A stretch of DNA of 9,284 nucleotides from CAYVQZ01 sp964453435 (lineage in GTDB: Bacteria > Abyssobacteria > SURF-5): the NCBI GenBank assembly GCA_964453435.1, contig CAYVQZ010000100.1:1-9284 (forward strand), given 5' to 3'. Of the stretch, positions 6,577 through 9,284 are shown piece by piece. Position 1 is the first letter of the stretch, and every line of letters starts with the position of its first letter. The notes under the pieces are model-generated. The model made no database searches. It was given only the letters and a program-made list of their open reading frames with translations, and was not told where the DNA came from. Both the position numbers and the translations under genes were made by a program.

Positions 6577-8223
6577 TCAGTGGGGGATGTTTGTGTCCAT
6601 CGTGCTTATTGGGAGCGGTGTTTTCTCCCGCGAGCTTTCGAGTCCACGTTGCGCCGTTTCCTTGACGGAATCAAATGCGGTGAACTCGGGGTGAGCGGCG
6701 AAATGGTCGAGGGCCTCCTCGTAGTGTTGGATCGCCCGGGTTCTGAGGCCGAGTCGGTCGGCCAGGATGCCGCTCGAGACGAGGGCCAAACCGCGCACAT
6801 CGAATGGCGCGTTCGGCTCCGTCGCATCTATCAGAACATCGTATGCGGATTGGGTGTGTCTTAATGCGTCGTGAATGAGCGCATAGCCGAGTTTGAGTCG
6901 GCGGGGGTCGAGGGTGGAAACGTCCGATTCGAGCAAGTTCTCCCATGCGTCCAATGCTTCTTCGTACTTTCCGTTCTGATGCAGTTCAAGGGCTTTTCGA
7001 GCGGCCCGGATTTCCTTTCGTTCCTGCTCGAATGCTTCGCTCGTGAGGGCCGGGCTTGCGGCGAAGGTCGGGCGTTCGGCGCTCGGATCGAACGTGAACG
7101 GCACGTACGCCCCGAACGGAGCGTGCGGTTGTCTTGATGTCGAGTGCCAGAGAGTCCGCGAGGCGGGATGAATGACGACCGGATTCATAACGGAGAGGTT
7201 CCCGACAGTCGAAGCGTTGGCGTAGGGTTCGCCCGTGCGGTCCCGCAGAATATCGACTGCAAGCGCGGGGGTTAATTCCCCCGCGTGAGGGCGGACTGCG
7301 TTCTCCATTGCTTCTCGACGTTGAAAAGAGTCCGGATGGCGGTACCGGTCATATGGAATCATCTCCGGTGTTCGGGCATGGTTCGCCTGGCCGAACCAGT
7401 CATTTTCCGGCCGAAAGACCGCACACTTTGTGGGGGTGAATTCGGCCATCGCGATATCGCCGGTGGCGTCTGCGAGCACGAGGAACGCCGATATGCCCCG
7501 GCGCCGCGGAGCTTCAATGATTTGAATCGCTTCCTCGACGGTCCTTGCCTTTTGAAGCGCCAGCCGGTGCACCCATGCCGGGAAACAGAGGCTCACCTGT
7601 GGGTCGCTCACGAAAAAGTTGAATGAAACAGCGAGACCGGCTTCGTTCAATCCCGCCGTGGGAAGACCCACAAGCGGCCATCCGACAAAAATATGGTCGA
7701 GGTCGTCACCCTCGGGATGATAGACAGCCACCAGGGGCCGGCGGCGTCCGAAGCCGTCGTACCAGTCGACGTTCCTGCCGATGAGGGCTTGTCCGTCAGC
7801 CGTGGCGCTTCGTGTGGCGGCAAAGACGGTCGAGCCTTGCGACAGGCTGAGAAGCGCTCGCAAGACATTGCGGCGCGGCACACCCAGACCCCCTGCTATG
7901 CCCGCGTTTTCCTCATGGAAACCACTGTCGTCGGCAAGCGGCCCGAGAGCGTTGTGAAGCCGGATGACACTCTGATTGAAGAACCAGCCGGCCACTCCCG
8001 CTTCTGACACCATTCGCTTGTAATTGGCTAACTGGTAATCGTACACGCGGCGGAGGTCCGGCCCCAGCAGCTCCGCCTGCTGGCGTCCCATTTCGCGGTA
8101 TGAACCATAGAGATGAAGGACAATCAGGTCGCCGACGTCTTCCCGTCGTGGTTCCCCCGCTGAAGCAGTAAGGGACGATAGAAGCAAAAACAAAATTGCG
8201 AGCAACGCGAACAACTTCTTCAT
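6577..8223 (-). CDS. secreted C45-like Ntn-hydrolase/acyltransferase with C-terminal TPR-like region
   Basis: The 548-residue product starts with a signal peptide: MKK, a hydrophobic stretch to about residue 18, then TASAG with probable cleavage after Ala22. Residues 30-365 match the C45 family (acyl-CoA:6-aminopenicillanic-acid acyltransferase type), self-processing enzymes that hydrolyse or transfer amide-linked acyl groups: LYGSYREMGRQQAE (38-51), QGSTVFAATRSATADG (129-144), GRNVDW (149-154), GLNEAGLAVSFN (191-202), NHARTPE (281-287) and VMNPVVIHPASRTLWH. The family nucleophile Cys at the GCT/S position is Ser131 here. Residues 400-525 are helical and TPR-like (NGKYEEALDAWENLL, RAIQHYEEALDHF). 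The first ATG after AGGAG (8231-8236) is chosen; a TTG 15 nt upstream is in frame but coincides with the ribosome site. Likely periplasmic or extracellular. It follows the alpha/beta hydrolase gene by 74 nt. Substrate unknown. Confidence 0.85.
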   Translation of the reverse strand: MKKLFALLAILFLLLSSLTASAGEPRREDVGDLIVLHLYGSYREMGRQQAELLGPDLRRVYDYQLANYKRMVSEAGVAGWFFNQSVIRLHNALGPLADDSGFHEENAGIAGGLGVPRRNVLRALLSLSQGSTVFAATRSATADGQALIGRNVDWYDGFGRRRPLVAVYHPEGDDLDHIFVGWPLVGLPTAGLNEAGLAVSFNFFVSDPQVSLCFPAWVHRLALQKARTVEEAIQIIEAPRRRGISAFLVLADATGDIAMAEFTPTKCAVFRPENDWFGQANHARTPEMIPYDRYRHPDSFQRREAMENAVRPHAGELTPALAVDILRDRTGEPYANASTVGNLSVMNPVVIHPASRTLWHSTSRQPHAPFGAYVPFTFDPSAERPTFAASPALTSEAFEQERKEIRAARKALELHQNGKYEEALDAWENLLESDVSTLDPRRLKLGYALIHDALRHTQSAYDVLIDATEPNAPFDVRGLALVSSGILADRLGLRTRAIQHYEEALDHFAAHPEFTAFDSVKETAQRGLESSREKTPLPISTMDTNIPH

Positions 8224-8230
8224 GATGTTT

Positions 8231-8236
8231 CTCCTC
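8231..8236 (-). promoter_or_regulatory. ribosome binding site that fixes the C45-like gene start
   Basis: GAGGAG on the minus strand ends 7 nt before ATG at 8223-8221. The in-frame TTG at 8238-8236 overlaps this site, so it would have no site of its own, and starting there would add five residues (MRRNI) ahead of a standard MKK signal-peptide start. Confidence 0.75.
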
Positions 8237-8297
8237 AACCCCGACCGCGAGCGTGGGCGGCGCGTTGCGATCTCCCTGTGCAGACGGACTGTGGATA

Positions 8298-9086
8298 TCA
8301 GCCGAATACGAACTCTTGTATTGCGGAGAAATAAAGGTCGGCTCCCCAGTAGAGCAGGTCGTTATGTCCGGCGTCCGGTACGATAACGAGCCGTTTCTGT
8401 TCAGCGCCGCATTCGTTGTACAGTGTCTCCCCGTTTCGGACCGGAATGATTTGGTCTTCTTCGCCGTGGATGATGAGCGTCGGAATGTTCAGCTTCTTAA
8501 TCTTAGCGGCGTTGTCGAAGCCGCCTGCTCCTTCCTTCAAATGCTCCGGCAGGGCCACTCCGCTCAGGCGCTCGATGAGTCCGAGCGCCGAGGCGAAGCC
8601 GCTTTCGATGATAAGTCCGCTGATTCCGCCGCTCGCGCGGGACAATATCTCGAGTGCGGCTGCGCTGCCAAGCGACCTGCCCATGATGTGGAGGCGCGAG
8701 TGATCGACCCCGCGTTCGGACAGGACCTCGCGCAATTGTTGATATGAAGTCACGGCGTCGTCAAGCAGGGCAGACGCCGTCGGACTTCCGTCGCTCTTGC
8801 CGTAGCCGCGATAGTCGACGACGAGAAGTGAGACTCCCATTTTTGTGTAATAAGGCGCGAAGTCATCGTAGTCGGAGGCAATCTCCCCGTTCCCGTGAAA
8901 GAGCACTAGGAGAGGCGAATTCCTTTCTGCAATGTGAAGACGGCCGCCGATACGAATGTCTGGTCTGACCCGAAAGAAGATATCGTGGTCGTCGACGACC
9001 TCCGGATTGGAATCTCGTCTCGGATAGAACATGAACCTCAGGACGGCCGGCTGGTCGAGCAGAGCGCAATCCGAACGGAGCACCAT
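8298..9086 (-). CDS. alpha/beta hydrolase, BEM46/ABHD13-ABHD17-like
   Basis: The 262-residue product is a soluble serine hydrolase of the alpha/beta fold that would cleave an ester, thioester or amide. The oxyanion-hole motif HGNG is at 64-67, followed by VVDYRGYGKSDG (89-100). The nucleophile elbow GRSLGS (136-141) gives Ser138, the acid is Asp211 in HGEEDQIIP, and the base is His241 in DAGHNDL, so the triad is complete. Length and the FYPRRDS start (residues 20-26) fit the BEM46/ABHD17 group. No signal peptide is seen. GGGAGG lies 3 nt before the ATG, so the GTG at codon 2 (spacing 6) may be used as well; the product differs by one residue. It is followed after 74 nt by the C45-like gene, and both are acyl-bond hydrolases, so a shared pathway is plausible but unproven. 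Confidence 0.93.
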   Translation of the reverse strand: MVLRSDCALLDQPAVLRFMFYPRRDSNPEVVDDHDIFFRVRPDIRIGGRLHIAERNSPLLVLFHGNGEIASDYDDFAPYYTKMGVSLLVVDYRGYGKSDGSPTASALLDDAVTSYQQLREVLSERGVDHSRLHIMGRSLGSAAALEILSRASGGISGLIIESGFASALGLIERLSGVALPEHLKEGAGGFDNAAKIKKLNIPTLIIHGEEDQIIPVRNGETLYNECGAEQKRLVIVPDAGHNDLLYWGADLYFSAIQEFVFG

Positions 9087-9127
9087 ACACCTCCCGATGG
9101 TATTCTACGAAACAGCGATTTTGGGAG

Positions 9128-9284
9128 TGTCCCGCGATTCATGGTGAAGTTTATCCGCTTCGGGGACAGTCCGCCAATCTATCCCGCGGATTGCGCGGGA
9201 CTTCGATTCGCTCAGCGCAGAAAAGACGGGGATTCCGTAATTGGGTACAGCCCCCTGCGCTTCGTTTTCGCTGACATTCATAAT
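9128..9284 (+). repeat. copy C of the interspersed repeat, running off the window
   Basis: TGTCCCGCGATTCATGG (9128 onwards) leads to GGGGACAGTCCGCCAATC (9162-9179), then the perfect hairpin TCCCGCG-GATTG-CGCGGGA (9182-9200), and the block 9228-9253 identical over 26 bases to copy B. It continues to CTTCGTTTTCGCTGACA near the end of the window, so its right end may be missing. It lies upstream of the hydrolase. No gene is visible in 9087-9284 beyond it. Confidence 0.75.

Noticed and set aside
9102..9107. TAGAAT as a -10 for the alpha/beta hydrolase gene.
   Set aside because: No suitable -35 at 16-18 bases, and the start site would fall inside the ribosome binding site.
1..9284. CRISPR array, tRNA, rRNA, integrase or phage genes.
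   Set aside because: No regularly spaced direct repeats, cloverleaf-like sequence or related protein was seen.

Overview
The window looks like a chromosomal stretch of an uncultured, fairly GC-rich bacterium. Strong Shine-Dalgarno sites (AGGAGG or GGAG), sigma70-like promoter hexamers, a bacterial signal peptide and a HicBA-type toxin-antitoxin pair all point to Bacteria. The mix of accessory genes separated by repeat-filled spacers recalls metagenome-derived genomes of lineages such as Planctomycetota-like or Hydrogenedentota-like phyla. That placement is a guess from gene style; no marker gene is present. Every gene I can support lies on the minus strand, so transcription runs from high to low coordinates.

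Read in the direction of transcription: (1) an alpha/beta hydrolase (8298-9086), then 74 nt later a secreted C45-like Ntn-hydrolase/acyltransferase with TPR-like helices at its C-terminus (6577-8223), then 55 nt later a small, apparently frameshifted unknown gene (6241-6521). These three could form one transcript. (2) A major facilitator transporter (4762-6057). (3) A CrtI/CrtISO/RetSat-type FAD oxidoreductase (2972-4516) whose start codon sits directly after a TGTTATAAT extended -10, so its mRNA is probably leaderless. (4) An acyl-CoA dehydrogenase (1306-2535) with a well-formed promoter. (5) A hicB antitoxin (454-666) overlapping by 4 nt a hicA toxin gene that has lost one base and is broken (270-457).

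Four spacers carry copies of one interspersed non-coding repeat, all in the same orientation: 1129-1181 (partial), 2735-2907, 4572-4734 and 9128-9284. The best bounded copy has imperfect 12-bp terminal inverted repeats, and two copies contain a perfect 7-bp-stem hairpin, so this looks like a MITE-like or REP-like family mobilised in trans. The spacer 731-1305 also holds two other repeat-like motifs. No transposase, tRNA, rRNA or CRISPR array is visible.

The oxidoreductase, transporter and dehydrogenase appear to be separate transcription units, each with its own promoter candidate and mostly divided by repeats. No single pathway can be assigned with confidence. The main points of interest are the two single-base-loss genes (hicA and the small histidine-rich gene), the Ser-for-Cys change at the expected nucleophile of the C45-like enzyme, the leaderless start, and the repeat family.
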